Source: Epiperipatus broadwayi | Lineage: Eukaryota > Onychophora > Udeonychophora > Euonychophora > Peripatidae | NCBI GenBank assembly: GCA_028023455.1 | Contig: JAQFVV010012509.1 | Location: 2,728,001-2,792,000 of the forward strand | DNA: 64,000 bases | Direction: 5' to 3' | Shown here: one piece after another, positions 61,260 through 64,000 of the stretch | Numbering within the stretch: the stretch's first letter is position 1 | Layout: each line of letters opens with the position of its first letter | Program-made: the position numbers and the translations under genes | The notes under the pieces: model-generated | Databases searched by the model: none | What the model was told of the DNA's origin: nothing | What the model saw: the letters and a program-made list of their open reading frames with translations, nothing else

Positions 61260-61478
61260 CTATATATTTCCTCGATGATGTAAATATGAATGTTTAATTA
61301 ATATTAGTTTGATTATTGCTAACTCGAGAATAAAATCATGAATCTCTTGCAAATCCCTGACCACCGTGCCTAAGGAAATATTTACTAATGTCACATCAGA
61401 TGCGTTGTTTCGTGGATTGTATTGTGGAACCGATAAACTATGTTCGAACTCAGTACCACGGGTGGCTTCGCTACTCAA
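61260..61478 (-). other. Open minus-strand frame, possible exon relic
   Basis: A 72-codon frame without a proper ATG reads SLSVPQYNPRNNASDV, TLVNISLGTVVRDLQEIHDF, then ILELAIIK. Its alternating V-x-L-x-L pattern after YNP...NASD faintly recalls the first strands of the extracellular domain in nicotinic-type Cys-loop channels, but key later residues (W-x-D, the Cys loop) are absent. No splice donor follows the interesting part. It may be a relic or a chance frame in this less AT-rich island. Confidence 0.2.
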
Positions 61479-61720
61479 TGGTGCTGCTGTTCTGTATGGT
61501 GGTCGAATTCTGCACTATGTTTACGAGTCACACGTTTTCTGACTGTTACAATGAATTATAGGCATTTTCATTTTACCATTGATAATCAACTTTACTTACA
61601 AGTCTTTACCAAAGACATCTGATATATTTAACATAAAGATTAGCACTTCAGTATAATTCTATACAATCCAATTCAAACTCCATTGGATAAAACTGATCAG
61701 ATACAGAATTTTTCTTTCAG

Positions 61721-61848
61721 GTAGGAGGTCTAAGGCTAATCGAGTTAGCCTATACAACATTGGCGCCATTAAAGAGGCTATTGAGAATAAAACAAGAATG
61801 AAAAAATTTCAAACCCTCACCAAGCAATTAACAAAGTTTGATGAATAA
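61721..61848 (+). CDS. Candidate terminal exon, unidentified
   Basis: A textbook 3' splice site, gaatttttctttcag, precedes 61721. The best frame starts at the third base and runs 41 codons to a TAA at 61846. It reads RRSKANRVSLYNIGAIKEAI, ENKTRMKKFQTLTKQLTKFD, E. It is basic and helix-prone with a base composition above its surroundings. It could be the last exon of a small plus-strand gene whose earlier parts lie in 59.6-61.6 kb, divergent from NCOR. I do not recognise it and see no matching upstream exon with certainty. Confidence 0.3.
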
Positions 61849-61859
61849 AGTCCTCTCTA

Positions 61860-62260
61860 ATGATTCTCTGTAATGAGTTGCTGAAGAAGTTTTAGTGCTA
61901 TTTTAGTGTTATTTAATGATTGTTTTTATCCTGTCCTGTATAAAAGCAAAAAAATTATATGAAGAAATCTTGGCTGATTATTTGATACACATTTATTTTT
62001 TTATTATTATAAAAGATGTATTATATTGTAACAGTACTGATATGTTTTATCATCAGATATGAAAAACATATAAACTGTTCTAGAAAATTAATAAAAACTT
62101 TATACAATTTTCCCAATCAGATATTTATGGTATTATTTTGAAAACATATTCATGAGCATATTGAGAACAAGTTAGATTTAAACACAATGCTGTAGCCTCT
62201 CTCCCCTGAAAGTGTGATATAAGCTGGAAGGAAATATAGGCATAAACTTTACTGTTTGGA
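61860..62260. other. No feature seen
   Basis: Mixed sequence after the candidate terminal exon. It could be its 3' untranslated region, but AATAAA-like signals are common by chance here. Confidence 0.35.
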
Positions 62261-62289
62261 AATCATTCTAAAAAACTATGTATGAATGT

Positions 62290-62780
62290 GGGATATATAT
62301 TGTAATGGAAATAGCTATAACTGACTTAATAAGCTATTTATGTCCAGGAAACTACCAATGTTGATTACAATCCCTCATTTATTATTGATATTTCCCATAT
62401 GACCATATTTAGAATTGATGATGATCTAGCAAATGTCTATTTCCTTTATTATTTCTCCTATATGTTCACTATATTTCCTGACCCCTATCATTTTCTGTGA
62501 CAACTACCTTTCTAACAGTTTGCCAAAAGATCACTCCATACTGGGAGCTTAACCATTCAAGACAATGAGCAGGGTCTCAAAATGCTATCTTCATCACAGA
62601 AGAGCCACCAATGTAACATAAGACAGACCTCAACTCAGTCCATGGTACAAATAATGCTGACAATATATTTGTATATGAAATTAATTTGTGGAATGAGACA
62701 GTGAACAAGAATAGCATGCAGCCAAATGTTTTCTATTACATTAATAAAAATAAAAAGAATCACAAAATTACAAATACAAT
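62290..62780 (+). repeat. Dispersed repeat, copy B
   Basis: Second copy of the repeat at 9560-10010, same orientation. Landmarks shared: tttattattgatatttc, gaattgatgatgatct, ctatatttcctgac, atcattttctgtgacaacta, caaataatgctgacaatata and aatttgtggaatgag. This copy is longer and less AT-rich in the centre. It is non-coding. Confidence 0.65.
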
Positions 62781-62789
62781 GATTAGCAT

Positions 62790-64000
62790 TTCTTCTTGAA
62801 CAAGATATAAGTAAAAATAATGAAGACAATAAATCTAATTAAGACAAAATATTAATTAATGATTTCATGCATTAATTGATAACCCAATCTATATATATAT
62901 AATCCACATGAACGTATGTTTGTCTGTAAGGCTGTCATGTGTCAAATTCAATCAATTAATAAAAACTATTACGTTTATCCATAACAGTATCAAATTCACA
63001 ATTGAAAAATCGGGAAAAAAACTTTAAATTTGTTTTTATAAATAACTACACCTAACTAAACTGTAATTTATGTTTCAAAGGAAGAAAAAATGATTTTACA
63101 TAATTTCTTTAGGTACACATATGCTTACATAAACGACTGTTCTATTTACATGCAATTTTAATATGTAATACTACATAGGTCAGAGGGGGAGAGGTTACAT
63201 TTCTGAATGGGCAAAAGCGTGGGATTATTTGGAGGGCATTAAAATGATTTAATTACACATATATGAACTGCAGTGTACATCAAGAGTTCCCAAACTTTTT
63301 TTGGCTGCAGACAACTTTATCAAAACTTTTAAAATCATTGACCTTTTAATCATTTAGTTTATTTACTCAAATTAATAAATTTATACATTACTCAATATTA
63401 AATATTTCACTAGATATCAAACTTTTCATTTTAATCACTTGTAATTAATCATTGAAGGATTATGGAATATGGCATTATCTTGTGCAACATTTAATATTGA
63501 TATCGGCACTAAAGAAAATTAAAGCAAAAATGTAAAATTCAAAATAAGTACAAATATTGAAATCACTTTATTAAACATAAAAATGAAGAAAAATCAACAT
63601 ATTCAGACAGAATTAAACATCAACAAAATTACAATAATGAAAGATTTTAATCAGAATTATAAAAATAAGAATACCAAATAAATTAGCTTGGAAAACTAAA
63701 TTTAATGAGATGGATGCACCTGGTGATATGTCAACAATTGATCTATCTCTGGTTATGATGGGATAAATCCTAACTTCAAAAGTGCAAGCTGTATTGTTGC
63801 ATTTCTGTTTTGGTTCAGTCATATTATTATTGTAAGAAATAAAAAGTTTTAATAAAAAACAATTTTGACAGCCCCTGTGATAAAAAAATAATAATAAAGT
63901 ATGTACTTACTATGTCCTCTGATTTTCTTTTTCATAGTATTGCTCCTCAATAAATAATTACATTTGAAGTTCAAATCACAAATAAGTACATGTCACATCA
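62790..64000. other. Right edge, AT-rich; possible hAT end
   Basis: AT-rich sequence. At 63281-63305, caagagttcccaaacttttt resembles the CAGxGGTTCCCAAACTTTTT end found in many hAT elements; no partner end was found inside the window. A minus-strand stretch at 63914-63948 with the donor-like TA|gtaagt is noted as a doubtful exon. Nothing else supported. Confidence 0.35.

Noticed and set aside
63914-63948. Possible first or early NCOR exon on the minus strand (EEQYYEKENQRT before gtaagt)
   Set aside because: The donor is good, but ending in TA it would create a stop when joined to the 54320 exon, and the 3' splice site is weak.

Overview
This is eukaryotic, very AT-rich animal DNA with no bacterial-style gene packing. 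The only host gene I can name is on the minus strand. Three well-bounded internal exons (54320-54158, 42351-42221 and 9166-8986) join in compatible reading phase. Together they encode the N-terminal part of a nuclear receptor corepressor of the NCOR1/NCOR2 (SMRT) family, with the hallmark RRRPSLLSEY box and a KRPRL box. The introns between them are about 11.8 kb and 33 kb, and the last one runs off the left edge, so almost the whole window is NCOR intron and 5' flank.

Huge introns, tRNA-derived SINEs, RTE and CR1/jockey-type LINEs, hAT derivatives and many palindromic elements suggest a large, repeat-rich invertebrate genome. A cephalopod (octopus-like) is my best guess, but that is inference and not shown by any single sequence.

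Layout from left to right. 1-7.4 kb: AT-rich intron with foldback elements and one RTE 3' end. 7.45-7.95 kb: a complete non-autonomous hAT element with an 8-bp target duplication. 9.0-9.2 kb: NCOR exon. 9.5-19 kb: dispersed repeats, two dead LINEs and a promoter-bearing, less AT-rich block. 18.4-19.1 kb: a decayed tandem array. 25.8-32.4 kb: an LTR element with 2.1-kb LTRs, PBS, PPT, two coiled-coil/Lys-rich reading frames but no pol, and a tandem array of its primer-binding segment. 34.4-42.0 kb: RTE relics, one split by a 632-bp insert flanked by 74-bp duplications. 42.2-42.4 kb: NCOR exon. 44.3-45.9 kb: mixed LINE relics. 48.2-51.4 kb: SINE, microsatellites, and a 5'-truncated LINE with an intact reverse transcriptase reading frame. 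54.2-54.3 kb: NCOR exon. 57.9-58.2 kb: a second SINE. 59.6-61.9 kb: a less AT-rich island with coding-like relics and duplicated structured motifs, which may include the NCOR 5' end or promoter.

Most short open frames here are chance frames in AT-rich DNA and are not listed. LINE, LTR and exon calls rest on peptide motifs read by eye, not on database searches.
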